DNA of 64,000 bases from Actinoplanes teichomyceticus ATCC 31121 (GTDB lineage: Bacteria; Actinomycetota; Actinomycetes; Mycobacteriales; Micromonosporaceae). The stretch spans positions 6,230,501 to 6,294,500 of the forward strand of contig NZ_CP023865.1 in the NCBI RefSeq assembly GCF_003711105.1, in the 5' to 3' direction. The notes beneath the pieces were generated by a model that was not told the DNA's origin, did no database searches, and was given only the letters and a program-made list of their open reading frames with translations. Positions 1 through 9,169 of the stretch are shown one piece after another; the first letter of the stretch is position 1, and each line of letters opens with the position of its first letter. The position numbers and the translations under genes are program-made.

Positions 1-2
1 AC

Positions 3-2168
3 GGCCTGCGGGTCGATCCGCGACTGCTCGACCACGTGGCGGCCACCACCCGCCGCGCGCTCGCCGAGGGCGACGGCGACGTGCTGGTCTTCCTGCCGGG
101 CGCCCGGGAGATCGACACGGTCGCCGACCGGCTGCGCGACGTCGCGGCCGATGTCCTGCAACTGCACGGCCGCCAGTCCGGTGCCGCGCAGGACGCCGCG
201 CTGCGGCCCGGGCCGGGCCGCCGGGTGGTGCTGGCCACCTCGATCGCCGAGAGCAGCCTGACCGTGCCCGGAGTGCGCGCGGTGGTGGACTGCGGGTTGA
301 GCCGCGTGCCCCGGATGGACCACTCCCGGGGGCTGGGCGCGCTGGTCACCGTCCCGGTGTCCCGCTCGGCGGCGGTCCAGCGAGCCGGCCGGGCCGGACG
401 GGAGGCGCCCGGCCGGGCGTATCGGTGCTGGTCGGCGGCTCAGCACGAGCGCCTTCCGGCCCAGCCCGAGCCGGAGATCGCGGCGGCCGACCTGACCGGC
501 TTCGCGCTCGACCTGGCGCTCTGGGGCGATCCCGACGGCAGCGGCCTGGCCCTGCCCGACCAGCCACCACCGGGCGCCCTGCGCGCCGCCACCACGACCC
601 TGCACGACCTGGGCGCGGTGGACGCCGAGGGCCGGGTCACCCCGCGCGGGCGCACCCTGGCCGCCGCGGGTCTGCATCCGCGGCTGGCGCGGGCCCTGCT
701 GGACGGCGCCGCGCTGGTCGGCGCCCGGCGGGCCGCGGAGATCATCGCGGTGCTCGACGACCCCGGCACCGTGCCGGACGACCTGGCAGCGGCGGTACGG
801 CGGGCCCGGGCCGGCAACGCCCCGGCGTGGCGCTCCGAGGTCCGCCGGCTGACCGCAGCCGCCACGCCCGACGCGCCGCAGCCGGCCGGCGCCTCACAGC
901 CGGCCGGTGCGTCGGAGCCCGGCGACTCGCTGCCCGGCGCCTCGGAGCCCGGCGACTCGCAGCCCGGCGACTCGCTGCCCGGCGACTCGCAGCCCGGCGA
1001 CTCGGAGCCGGGCACTGCCGCGCCGCTCGCCGCTTCCGCGGTCGCCGATCTCGCCGCACCACCGGTTCCCCGCTCCGAGGGAGCGCCTCTGCCCTCCGCC
1101 ACGGCACCGGAGTCCGGGCGGCAGCTGCCCGACCCCACGGGCACCGCTTCCGGGCGGCCGGTCGCCTCGGCCGGGACGGCTGGTTCCAGGGTTGCCGACG
1201 ACCTGGCCACCGGGCTGGTCGTCGGGCTCGCCTTTCCCGAGCGCGTGGCACGGGTCCGGGAGCCGGGCGGCCGTTCCTACCTGATGGCCGGCGGCACCGC
1301 GGCCGAACTGCCCGGGGAGAGCTCGCTGGCCGGGACCCACTGGCTGGCGGTCGCCGCCGCCGACCGGGCCTCCGGCGCGCGCACGGCACGGATCCGCAGC
1401 GCCGCGCCGCTCGACGAGGCCACCGCGCATGAGGTGGCGGGAGCGCTGTTCAGCTCGGACACCGAGATCGGCTGGGCCGACGGCGACGTGGTCGCCCGCC
1501 GGGTGCAGCGGCTCGGCGCGATCACGCTGTCCAGCACCCGGCTGACCGACCCGGATCCGGCCGCGCTGCGCGACGCGCTTCGCACCGGACTGCGCACTGC
1601 CGGGCTGGGCCTGCTGACCTGGAGCCGCGCGGCCGGGGACCTGCGCGCCCGGCTGGCGTTCGCGCATGCCGCCCTCGGCGATCCCTGGCCGGACGTCTCC
1701 GACACCGCGCTGCTCGAACACGCCGAGGACTGGCTGGATCTGGGTTCCGCGCGCCGGCGCGCCGACCTGGCGAAGATCGACGTGGCCGCCGCGCTGCGAC
1801 GGTTGCTGCCGTGGTCGGTGGCGGGCCGGCTGGACGAGGTCGCCCCGGAGCGCCTCCCGGTGCCGAGCGGCTCACAGATCCGGGTGGACTACACCGATCC
1901 GGCCGCACCGGTGCTGGCGGTCAAGGTGCAGGAGGCGTTCGGCTGGCGGGACGCTCCGCGCCTGGCCGACGGCCGGGTGCCGGTCCTGCTGCACCTGCTG
2001 TCTCCGGCGGGCCGGCCGGTCGCCGTGACCCGTGACCTGGCCTCGTTCTGGCAGCAGGGCTATCCCCAGGTCCGCGCCGAGATGCGCGGCCGCTACCCGC
2101 GCCACCCCTGGCCGGAGGACCCGATGACCGCGCCACCGACCCGGCGCGCCAACCCACGCTCCCGATGA
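3..2168 (+). CDS. hrpB: ATP-dependent RNA helicase HrpB, 5' end outside the window
   Basis: C-terminal part of a DEAH-box helicase; the frame is already open at base 3, so the Walker A/DEAH half lies upstream of the window. The visible protein has helicase domain II, with the ATS/ESSLTVPGV stretch and the motif VI block QRAGRAGREAPG near residue 117. It continues with the winged-helix/HA2 region and the HrpB-specific C-terminal domain ending in the typical FWQQGYPQVRAEMRGRYPRHPWPEDP. Residues about 278-330 are a low-complexity insert of repeated PGDS/PGAS units between HA2 and the C-terminal domain. This is absent from textbook HrpB and probably a disordered linker. Function is known only in general terms (RNA helicase of the DEAH/RHA family). 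Confidence 0.93.
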   Translation, partial: GLRVDPRLLDHVAATTRRALAEGDGDVLVFLPGAREIDTVADRLRDVAADVLQLHGRQSGAAQDAALRPGPGRRVVLATSIAESSLTVPGVRAVVDCGLSRVPRMDHSRGLGALVTVPVSRSAAVQRAGRAGREAPGRAYRCWSAAQHERLPAQPEPEIAAADLTGFALDLALWGDPDGSGLALPDQPPPGALRAATTTLHDLGAVDAEGRVTPRGRTLAAAGLHPRLARALLDGAALVGARRAAEIIAVLDDPGTVPDDLAAAVRRARAGNAPAWRSEVRRLTAAATPDAPQPAGASQPAGASEPGDSLPGASEPGDSQPGDSLPGDSQPGDSEPGTAAPLAASAVADLAAPPVPRSEGAPLPSATAPESGRQLPDPTGTASGRPVASAGTAGSRVADDLATGLVVGLAFPERVARVREPGGRSYLMAGGTAAELPGESSLAGTHWLAVAAADRASGARTARIRSAAPLDEATAHEVAGALFSSDTEIGWADGDVVARRVQRLGAITLSSTRLTDPDPAALRDALRTGLRTAGLGLLTWSRAAGDLRARLAFAHAALGDPWPDVSDTALLEHAEDWLDLGSARRRADLAKIDVAAALRRLLPWSVAGRLDEVAPERLPVPSGSQIRVDYTDPAAPVLAVKVQEAFGWRDAPRLADGRVPVLLHLLSPAGRPVAVTRDLASFWQQGYPQVRAEMRGRYPRHPWPEDPMTAPPTRRANPRSR

Positions 2169-2300
2169 CCGCACCACCGACCCGACCCACCAAGCCCACA
2201 CACCCGACGACCGCACCACCGACCCGGCGCGCCAACCCACGCTCCCGATGACCGCACCACCGACCCGACCCACCAAGCCCACACACCCGACGACCGCCCC
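2121..2300 (+). repeat. 83-bp duplication of the hrpB 3' end
   Basis: The stretch that encodes the last codons of hrpB (starting CCGATGACCGC) recurs with an 83-bp period at 2162 and 2245. The second copy begins in the hrpB stop codon region and runs into the spacer. This looks like a slippage or unequal-crossover duplication of the gene tail and is not separately coding. Confidence 0.75.
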
Positions 2301-2458
2301 GGTCCCCGAACACCCGGCCGCCGACAACCCGGTCGCCGGGCAGGCCCGCACACCCGCGCACCGCCCCCCGGCCCGCCGACGCCGCAGCTGCCGAACGACG
2401 CGGGCGACGAGGGTGGAACGGCACCTCGGCAGGACCGAACACCGCGACCGGCCAACGG

Positions 2459-2519
2459 GCACCCGGCACCCGACACCCGGCACCCGGCACCCGGCACCCG
2501 GCACCCGGCACCCGGCACC
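2459..2519. repeat. Array of about eight CACCCGG heptamers
   Basis: Near-perfect tandem 7-bp units (CACCCGG, one unit CACCCGA) lie in the spacer between hrpB and the convergent GGDEF-EAL gene. No coding function is supported. Confidence 0.85.
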
Positions 2520-2520
2520 G

Positions 2521-2607
2521 ATCATCGCCGCGCCCGGACCGATCATCGCCGCGCCCGGCACCGATCATCGCCGCGCCCGGCACCGATCATCGCCGCGCCC
2601 GGCACCC
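2521..2607. repeat. Four 22-bp tandem repeats (ATCATCGCCGCGCCCGGCAC...)
   Basis: Four head-to-tail copies start at 2521 (21 bp), 2542, 2564 and 2586. They directly follow the heptamer array and end just before the stop codon of the minus-strand GGDEF-EAL gene. The unit length is not a multiple of three. Together with the two preceding features, the whole 2169-2614 spacer is repeat-derived. Confidence 0.88.
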
Positions 2608-2614
2608 GGGCCGT

Positions 2615-5359
2615 TCAGCAACTCCCCGGAGCGGCCGGCTCACCGAGCTGGGCCAGCGGGGTCGGCGGCCCGAAAAGATACCCCTGACCCAGCGCGCAGC
2701 CCAGCCGCGCCAGCGCGGCCGCCCGTTCCGGCGTCTCGATGCCCTCGGCCACCACCGTGATGCCCAGATCCGCGCAGATCGCGACGACCGACCGGCAGAG
2801 GGCGCCGGCCCGGTCCGGGGCGGTGTCGACGTCGGTCAGCGTGGAATCGAGCTTCACCGTGTCCACCGCCAGGCCGTGCAGCTGGGCGAGCGCGTTGTAG
2901 CCGCTGCCGAAGTCGTCCAAGGCGACCCGGACACCGCGGGCGCGCAGGCGCTCCACCACCGCGGCGGCGCGCGGCAGGTCGGAGATGCGCAGCGTCTCGG
3001 TGATCTCGACGACCAGGCGGCCGGGCGGCAGCGCGTGCCGGGTCAGGGCCGCGTCGACCGCGTCCTCCAGTCCCTGCCGGCCGAGCCGTCCGGCGGAGAC
3101 GTTGACGTGGACGTCGATCGGGCGGCCGTAGCGCTCGGCCAGCGCGTGGGCGTCGGCGCAGGCCTGGTCGAGCACGAAGTCGTCGATCGCGGAGACCAGG
3201 CCGGTGCGCTCGGCCATGGTGACGAAGACGTCGGGGTGAATCGGGCCGGCGACCGGGTCGGTCCAGCGGGCCAGCGCCTCGACGGCCACGGTCGTGCGGT
3301 CGCCGAGCCGGACGATCGGCTGGTAGTGCACCTCGAAGCCGGACGCGGCCGGGTCGCCGCCGGTGAGCGCGCCGGCGAGCAGTTGCGGGAGGTCGGCGTT
3401 CGGGCCGTCGACCGGGCCGGTGTAGCGGACCAGCGCACCCTTGCCGCGACGCTTGACCGCGTACATCGCGGCGTCGGCGCGGCGCAGCAGCAGATCGGCG
3501 GAGAGGCGGTCGCCCGGCTCGGCCGCGACCAGCCCGATGCTGACGCCGACGCTGACCGAACGGCCGTCGATCAGGTACGGCTCACGGAGCGCGGCCAGCA
3601 CACGCTCACCGACGCCGTCCGCCTCGGCCGCCCACGCCCGTGCCTGTGCCTGTGCCGCCGAAGCGATCGCGGACGCCATCGAGGCCGGGAAGGCCGCCGG
3701 GGCGGTGGGAGAAGCCGCCCCAGCGGCCGAAGAAGCCGCCGGGACGAAAGAAGAAGCCGCAGCAGAAGAGGAAGCCACCGGAGCAGAGGAAGAAACCGCG
3801 GCAGAGGAGGAGGAAACCGCCGCAGCGGCCGAAGAAGCCGCCGCGACGGGGCCGGACCGAGCGGCCGGCACAGCGGCGGACCCCGGCCCGCCCGGCCGCT
3901 CCGGCGCCCCGGCCACCGGCGGATCCGTGCGGCGGCGACCCGGCGTACCCGCAGCCGCCTGCTGCCCGGGCTCACCGGAGACCCGGATCCCGGCCGCGGA
4001 CAGCACGTACCTCCGCTGCCGCCCCACCGCCCGGCGCAGCGCCGACACCGCGCCCCGCCGCGGTGCCGGTGCGACGACCGCCGTGTCGCTCTGGTCGAGG
4101 ACCACCGCGAACTCGTCCCCGCCCAGCCGGGCCACCAGGTCCTGCGGCCGCACCGAGGCCCGCAGCCGCTCCCCGATCGCGTGCAGCACCCGGTCGCCCA
4201 TGGCGTGCCCGTACGTGTCGTTGATCAGCTTGAAGTCGTCCAGGTCGGCGAAGAGGACGGCGACCGGCGTCCCCCGGTGCTGGTTGGCGTCCAGCGCCAG
4301 GACCAGCCGCTCCCGGAACAGGGCCCGGTTCGCCAGCCCGGTCAGCGGGTCGTGGTACGCCTGATGGTGCAGCCGCCGCTGGGTCTCGGCGACCCGGTCC
4401 AGCAGCATGGTGTTGTCCAGAATGATGATCATCTGGCGGGTGACCACGAGTCCCAGCCCCAGCCAGCCGAGGTAGGCCTGGAACGAGGTCAGCGGATGCC
4501 CGGCCGCCGTGCGGGCCAGCAGCACCACGCCGGTGACCAGCACCGGCACGTAGGGCAGCAGCAGGTGGAACCAGTCGCGCTGCAGCGCCGCCCGGTCCGG
4601 CGGGATCCGCGCCGGCCGGGCCGGGCTGAGCGCCGCCAGCGCGATCAGGCCGGGGCCGAGCAGATATCCGGTGACCCGCAGCCAGGACGGCCCGAGCCCG
4701 AGCAGCCGCATGCTGTCGGCGACCCCGAAGGCCAGCAGCGCCGCCCCGATCAGGCACAGCGGCCGCCGCCCGGCCGGCGAGTCGGGCCGGGTGGTCAGCA
4801 GCAGCACCACCATGGTGAACAGCACCAGGTCGGCGACCGGGTACGCGGCCGCCCACCAGGCCAGCGTGCCCCACTCGGCGATCGGGCCGAGCACCCCGGC
4901 CGGCACCGTGGACCAGCCCAGCGCCAGCACCGAGCCGGTGATCAGCACGCTGTCGATGAGCAGCGCGATCTGGTCGCGCCGGGGCGAGCTGGGCACCGGC
5001 CGCGGCCGGGTCCGGGTCACGCCGAGCAGGCCGAGCAGCATGCACAGCGGCAGCACCACGAAGCCGATGTCGAAGATCGTCGGCGGGGCGTCGCCGGCGT
5101 GCCCGGCCAGGTCCTGGACCACCCACCAGAGGCGGACCGCGGACCAGGCGGCCAGCCCGCCCGCGGCGAGCCACCGCCAGTTGCGCGGGATGCCGGTCCG
5201 GCGGCGCGCCGAGACCAGGCAGGCCCAGGCCGCGATCGTGCCCGCGGCGAGTTGCGCGGCGTCGGTGTAGAGCCGGGGCGCGCCCGCGACCTCACCGACC
5301 GCGACCACCGCGAGGGCGAGCGCCAGAGTCCCGATCAAGCGCGCCGTCGTGATCACCAC
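2615..5359 (-). CDS. Membrane-bound diguanylate cyclase/phosphodiesterase (GGDEF-EAL) with a long Ala/Ser insert
   Basis: Protein of 914 residues making or breaking cyclic di-GMP at the membrane. About ten hydrophobic segments fill residues 1-315. A GGDEF domain follows from about 335, with DPLTGLANR, an intact RLGGDEF at 411-417 and an I-site RPQD at 404-407 that would give product inhibition. The EAL domain runs from about 670 to 905 and retains EALARW, the Asn of NVS, EITET, DDFGSGY, KLD and AEGIE, so it is probably active. The oddity is residues about 423-582: a low-complexity, Ala/Ser-rich stretch splits the GGDEF fold between the GGDEF loop and the closing VSVGVSIGL...ADAAMYAVKRRGK block. 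Whether cyclase activity survives is open; phosphodiesterase activity is the safer inference. Confidence 0.93.
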   Translation of the reverse strand: MVITTARLIGTLALALAVVAVGEVAGAPRLYTDAAQLAAGTIAAWACLVSARRRTGIPRNWRWLAAGGLAAWSAVRLWWVVQDLAGHAGDAPPTIFDIGFVVLPLCMLLGLLGVTRTRPRPVPSSPRRDQIALLIDSVLITGSVLALGWSTVPAGVLGPIAEWGTLAWWAAAYPVADLVLFTMVVLLLTTRPDSPAGRRPLCLIGAALLAFGVADSMRLLGLGPSWLRVTGYLLGPGLIALAALSPARPARIPPDRAALQRDWFHLLLPYVPVLVTGVVLLARTAAGHPLTSFQAYLGWLGLGLVVTRQMIIILDNTMLLDRVAETQRRLHHQAYHDPLTGLANRALFRERLVLALDANQHRGTPVAVLFADLDDFKLINDTYGHAMGDRVLHAIGERLRASVRPQDLVARLGGDEFAVVLDQSDTAVVAPAPRRGAVSALRRAVGRQRRYVLSAAGIRVSGEPGQQAAAGTPGRRRTDPPVAGAPERPGGPGSAAVPAARSGPVAAASSAAAAVSSSSAAVSSSAPVASSSAAASSFVPAASSAAGAASPTAPAAFPASMASAIASAAQAQARAWAAEADGVGERVLAALREPYLIDGRSVSVGVSIGLVAAEPGDRLSADLLLRRADAAMYAVKRRGKGALVRYTGPVDGPNADLPQLLAGALTGGDPAASGFEVHYQPIVRLGDRTTVAVEALARWTDPVAGPIHPDVFVTMAERTGLVSAIDDFVLDQACADAHALAERYGRPIDVHVNVSAGRLGRQGLEDAVDAALTRHALPPGRLVVEITETLRISDLPRAAAVVERLRARGVRVALDDFGSGYNALAQLHGLAVDTVKLDSTLTDVDTAPDRAGALCRSVVAICADLGITVVAEGIETPERAAALARLGCALGQGYLFGPPTPLAQLGEPAAPGSC

Positions 5360-5407
5360 CAGTCTCCGGGCCGCGGGCCTGACCCGCGGCCGGATGAAAA
5401 TACCGGC

Positions 5408-6130
5408 TCAGTTCCCGTCGGTCACGTCGGCGATCACCACCGTGACGTTGTCCGGTCCCCCGCCGCGCAGCGCCAGATCGACGAGCCGCTCCGCGCAGGC
5501 CTTGGGGTCGGGAACGATACGCATCTCTTCTTCGATGGTCGCATCGTTGACCACTCCGGTGAGTCCGTCGCTGCAGAGCAGCCACCGGTCGCCGGCCTGG
5601 GGTTCGACGATGACGTACGCCGGGCTCACCGGCTCGCCCTGCAGGACCCGGGTGACGACCGCCCGGCGCGGGTGCCCGGCCGCCTCCTCGGGTTTGATCA
5701 GGCCCTGGTCGACCAGCATCTGGACGTACGTGTCGTCCTTGGTGAGCTGGTTGAGCCGTCCGTCCCGCAGCAGGTACGCCCGGGAGTCCCCGACGTGGGC
5801 CATCGCCGCCCGCTCCCCGTTGAAGAGCACCGCCGTCAGCGTGGTGCCCATTCCCTGGAGCGAGGGGTCGGCGGCCACCGTCTCGGCGATCCTCCGGTTT
5901 GCCACTTCCAGCGCCTTGTGCAGCGCGTCCATCTGATGTTCGGTGTCGATCGGCGCGTCGAGCGAGACCATGGACTCCACGGTGATCCGGCTGGCCAGAT
6001 CGCCGGCGGCCATGCCGCCCATGCCGTCCGCGACGACGAGAAGCCGATCACCGGCGTAGTGACAGTCCTCGTTGTTGCTCCGGACGTGTCCTTGGTCGGT
6101 GACGGCCGCCCACCGCAGGTGCAAGGTCAT
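5408..6130 (-). CDS. PP2C-family serine/threonine protein phosphatase
   Basis: Soluble 240-residue PP2C phosphatase, metal dependent, expected to reverse Ser/Thr protein kinase signalling. The ORF is open upstream, but the family pattern begins at the ATG at 6130 (MTLHLRWAAVTDQGHVRSNN). Metal-binding motifs are in order: NNED near residue 20, ADGMGG near 34, GTT and HVGDSR in the middle, SDGLTG, and GPDNVTVV near the C terminus. Actinobacterial relatives often sit beside kinase and division genes; here the neighbours are a membrane GGDEF-EAL protein and a membrane protein, so the partner kinase is not in view. No regulatory domain is fused. Confidence 0.94.
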   Translation of the reverse strand: MTLHLRWAAVTDQGHVRSNNEDCHYAGDRLLVVADGMGGMAAGDLASRITVESMVSLDAPIDTEHQMDALHKALEVANRRIAETVAADPSLQGMGTTLTAVLFNGERAAMAHVGDSRAYLLRDGRLNQLTKDDTYVQMLVDQGLIKPEEAAGHPRRAVVTRVLQGEPVSPAYVIVEPQAGDRWLLCSDGLTGVVNDATIEEEMRIVPDPKACAERLVDLALRGGGPDNVTVVIADVTDGN

Positions 6131-6212
6131 GGCGTGCAGCCTGCCAGGTCGATGGCTGGCTGTCTGCACGTGGTGGACGGCATGTCGCACATGTCGTGGG
6201 AAGAAAATACCG

Positions 6213-7238
6213 TCAGGCCCGGCCACGCGGCCGACCGAGGCACCTAGGATCAATTTCGGTCACCTTGCGTGTCGGCGCGATCCACTCCAGTACCGACCGC
6301 TCGGCCGCCCAGCCGCGGACCGCCACGGCGCTCTCCGGCGGGCTCTCCGGTTCCGGGCACAGCGTCTTGGAGCGCACCTCGCCGTTGGCGATGAAGGTGA
6401 CCTCGCCGGTGGGCCGCAGCACGGTCGTGGAGGTGTCGTCGACGGCGATCAGCTGCCCGCGGACCACCTCCCGGACCGGGCCGCCCTCCGGGCCCACCTC
6501 GACCGCGCTGCTGGGCAGCACCGGCGCGCGCAGGAAGACCACGCCGACCACGATGGGCAGGGCCAGGGCGGCGCCGACCGCCGGCCAGTGCGTGACCAGC
6601 CGGGCCCAGCGGGCCGGGACCGGGCCGGTGAGCAGCGGGCCGAGCAGCGGCGGCGCGCCGAGCATGAGCGCGGTGCCGTACTCTCCGCCGCGTACCGCGG
6701 CCGCCACCCCCGGCCACACGAAGATCCAGGTGAGCGCCCCGGCGAGGATCGGCACGCCCAGCATGATCCAGCGCATCAGCCACGGGTCGGCGCGCAGCCG
6801 CTGCACCGCGGTCAGCCCGAGCACCGCGACGATGAGCATCTGCAGGGTGGGCAGCAGGCGCAGCTGCCAGGTGAAGGCGGCGATCATGATGGCGATCAGC
6901 ACCACCCAGTCCGGCATCCGCAGCGCGCCGACCGCGATCGGCGAACGGCCGGCGGCGCCCGGGTCGCTCACCAGCAGGATGCCGCCGAGGACCCGCAGAG
7001 TCAGGATCACCGCCGGGATCGCCCAGCTCAGCGTGATGAACAGCGCGCTGATCATGCCGAGCGGGTTGATGTACTGCACCAGCAGCAGCATGGTCGGCAG
7101 GTCCTGGCGGCTCAGGTACCACAGCCGCAGTACGAGCAGCATCAGCGGGAACGCGGGCAGGACGGTGAACAGCCAGTTCAGCTGCGCGCGCCGCCGTCGC
7201 GGCGCGATCACCGGACCCTTGACGAAGAGGTCGCTCAT
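6213..7238 (-). CDS. Polytopic membrane protein of unknown function, coupled to the solute-binding-like protein
   Basis: Unrecognised 341-residue protein. The start is the ATG at 7238 (MSDLFVKG), which overlaps the stop of the preceding gene as ATGA, so translation is probably coupled. A basic PRRRRAQ stretch is followed by about eight hydrophobic segments (residues 22-260). A soluble C-terminal tail of about 80 residues follows, containing VRGQLIAVDDTSTTVLRPTGEVTF and resembling a small beta-rich domain. No transporter or enzyme motif was recognised. The coupling suggests that it forms a complex with the anchored periplasmic-binding-protein domain encoded upstream. Confidence 0.8.
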   Translation of the reverse strand: MSDLFVKGPVIAPRRRRAQLNWLFTVLPAFPLMLLVLRLWYLSRQDLPTMLLLVQYINPLGMISALFITLSWAIPAVILTLRVLGGILLVSDPGAAGRSPIAVGALRMPDWVVLIAIMIAAFTWQLRLLPTLQMLIVAVLGLTAVQRLRADPWLMRWIMLGVPILAGALTWIFVWPGVAAAVRGGEYGTALMLGAPPLLGPLLTGPVPARWARLVTHWPAVGAALALPIVVGVVFLRAPVLPSSAVEVGPEGGPVREVVRGQLIAVDDTSTTVLRPTGEVTFIANGEVRSKTLCPEPESPPESAVAVRGWAAERSVLEWIAPTRKVTEIDPRCLGRPRGRA

Positions 7239-8560
7239 TCCAGGAGGTCCTCCCACGGCAGTTCGCGTACGTCCGGCCGCACCACCCGCGGTTGTTCCGC
7301 GACCGCGATCGGGGCTTTCCGGTTCGCCGCCACCTCGACCTGAAGATTGTTCCGGTACGCCCGTTCCCACCGGTCGTCGCGCGGATCCTTGTAGGAGCGG
7401 TAGAGCGTGATGTCGACCAGCTTCTTCAGCGCCGGGTTCTCACCCACGTTGACCCCCCACACCTCGGTCGGGTCCAGGCCGAGATCCCAGTGCTCGTAGC
7501 GGTCCGGGAACCTCGCCTTCCACCCGGCGAGGATGGCCGCGTCGGTGCTGACCGCCTCGACCTGGTGCCGGTCGAGCATCGCGAAGCACTCCCGGACCCG
7601 GTTCTGGCGGAACAGCTCGGCGTGCACGCTGGCCGGCGCCGCTTCGCTGGTCGCGGTGGACAGCGTGCAGACGTTCCGGCCGCGCAGGTCCTCCAGCGCG
7701 GAGACCGGCCGGTGGCCCTTCAGCGTGATCACCGACTGCTCGGTGTAGAGGTAACCCTGGGAGAAGGTCACCCCGGCCATCGCCTCGCGCTCGTCGGTGA
7801 TGCTGTAGCTGGCGATCACCATCTTGACCGGTACCCGGCCACCCTTCTCGTCGGTGGCCTGCATCCGGGCCCGGTCCTCGGACTCCATGCCGTAGAACCG
7901 CACCTGGTCGCGGCGGAACCCGAGGTCCTCGGCGATCATGTAGGCGATGTCGATGTCGAAGCCGGACCAGATCTTCGTGTCCGGGTCGTAGTAGGCGGTG
8001 CCGTACTGGTCGTCCTTGACGCCGACGGTGAGCACCGGCCAGCTGTCGACACCGGACTGGGCGCGCAGGTCGGCCAGCGACGGCGGCCCGCCCACGAGCA
8101 GGCGCACCACGGTCAGGCCGAACGCCAGCACCAGCGCGAGCCCGAGGCCGGCCAGCCGGAACGCGGCCATGTTGAACCGCTCCGGCGGATCGGGAAGCGC
8201 CTCCGGCTCGGCGAGCGGCAGCGGCTCCGGCTCGGCCGGCGGCAGCCGTCCCTCGTCGACGGCCTCGTGCACGGCGATGTCCCGGGCGGCGATGTCCTCC
8301 ACCGTGCGCCGGCGCAGCGGCCAGACCCGGCGCAACTGCGGCGGGAGGTCGCCGCGCAGGGCGCCGCCGAGCAGCGCGCCACCCCGCAAGGCGTCCCGCT
8401 GCGCCCGCGGAGCGCCGTCGGCGGTATCGGCCCGCGGTCCCGCGGCGGCGCCGGGAATCCGGCCGGCGTCGGCGCGTGCGGCGGCGGGAGTCCCGCCGGC
8501 AGTATTCACTTCCGGACGCGGGGCGTCACCGCCCGGCACGTCCGTGGCACCGTCGGTCAT
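7235..8560 (-). CDS. Membrane-anchored family 3 solute-binding-like protein
   Basis: 441-residue protein with three parts. There is a Pro/Ala-rich cytoplasmic N terminus (to about 125), one transmembrane helix (about 130-155, FRLAGLGLALVLAFGLTVV), and an external SBP_bac_3 domain (LTVGVKDDQYGTAYYDPDTK...GFDIDIAYMIAEDLG...SYSITDEREAMAGVTFS...AVSTDAAILAGW). The ATG at 8560 is preferred because GGGGAGGG lies just upstream; an ATG at 8590 is also in frame. The family binds amino acids for ABC importers, but there is no permease or ATPase gene here and the N terminus is not a cleavable signal. A sensory role with the coupled membrane protein is an inference. Confidence 0.88.
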   Translation of the reverse strand: MTDGATDVPGGDAPRPEVNTAGGTPAAARADAGRIPGAAAGPRADTADGAPRAQRDALRGGALLGGALRGDLPPQLRRVWPLRRRTVEDIAARDIAVHEAVDEGRLPPAEPEPLPLAEPEALPDPPERFNMAAFRLAGLGLALVLAFGLTVVRLLVGGPPSLADLRAQSGVDSWPVLTVGVKDDQYGTAYYDPDTKIWSGFDIDIAYMIAEDLGFRRDQVRFYGMESEDRARMQATDEKGGRVPVKMVIASYSITDEREAMAGVTFSQGYLYTEQSVITLKGHRPVSALEDLRGRNVCTLSTATSEAAPASVHAELFRQNRVRECFAMLDRHQVEAVSTDAAILAGWKARFPDRYEHWDLGLDPTEVWGVNVGENPALKKLVDITLYRSYKDPRDDRWERAYRNNLQVEVAANRKAPIAVAEQPRVVRPDVRELPWEDLLE

Positions 8561-8605
8561 CGGCCCTCCCCACTCACCCGGTCGGGTCATGGTGCCATCA
8601 CCACG

Positions 8606-9004
8606 TCACGGAACGGGATCCCCGGTGCCGAACGGGACCCGGGGACCGCACCGGCGCAGCCGGGCCGCGGCCAGCCGCAGCCCCTTGCCGAGGCCGTGCC
8701 GGTCGATCGCCGCCAGCGCGTAGGCGCTGCATGTCGGCTGGTACCGGCACCGGGTGGGCAGTTTCGGGGAGACCTTGCGATAGCCGCGGATCGCCGCGGT
8801 GACCGCCCGCTCGGCGGGGCGCGCGGGACGCGCCCGGTGCCCGAGCAGCGCGACCAGGGTCAGCAGCGTGCTGAGCCGGAACAGGTCACAGCCGGGATTG
8901 CAGCAGCCGGGGTCGCAGTCGCAGCCCCGGTCGCACTTGTCGTACCAGCGCTCCTTCTTCTCCGGATCCTCGGGCTGTTCCGGATGCTCAGGATGATCTT
9001 CCAC
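8606..9004 (-). CDS. yidD: Membrane protein insertion efficiency factor YidD
   Basis: Small YidD (DUF37) protein that assists YidC-dependent membrane insertion. The signature is YRKVSPKLPTRCRYQPTCS-AYALAAIDRHG and a final RLRRCGP. A lineage-type N-terminal extension precedes it, carrying many Pro/Glu residues and a cysteine cluster (CDRGCDCDPGCCNPGCD), which could bind metal. In most bacteria yidD sits with rpmH-rnpA-yidC; this copy is isolated, so it may be a second copy or an unusual location. The start is uncertain: GTG at 9004 is chosen, and the frame stays open to 9040. Confidence 0.88.
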   Translation of the reverse strand: MEDHPEHPEQPEDPEKKERWYDKCDRGCDCDPGCCNPGCDLFRLSTLLTLVALLGHRARPARPAERAVTAAIRGYRKVSPKLPTRCRYQPTCSAYALAAIDRHGLGKGLRLAAARLRRCGPRVPFGTGDPVP

Positions 9005-9169
9005 CGGCACATCGTGCCGGACCGCGGCAAGCCACGACACCCCTCAAGATCAAAATCTGGAGGGTACGACCCACCCGTCCCGTCTCCAGGCTTCGCAGCC
9101 CCAGCCCCGGGTCCACCGGCCGGCGAGCCACCCGGCGCGCCGGCCCGGTCCCGCCCGCGCCCCCGGCGA

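Noticed and set aside
3614..4093. Intein in the GGDEF domain
   Set aside because: The insert lacks Cys/Ser and His-Asn splice-junction residues and homing endonuclease motifs and is low-complexity.
2876..6247. 1,123-codon open frame on the plus strand
   Set aside because: It runs antisense to the GGDEF-EAL and PP2C genes, has an Arg/Gly/Pro-rich composition typical of a GC-driven shadow frame and no domain; the minus-strand genes carry complete catalytic motifs. Similar long frames at 7292-10930 and 13203-15440 were rejected for the same reason.
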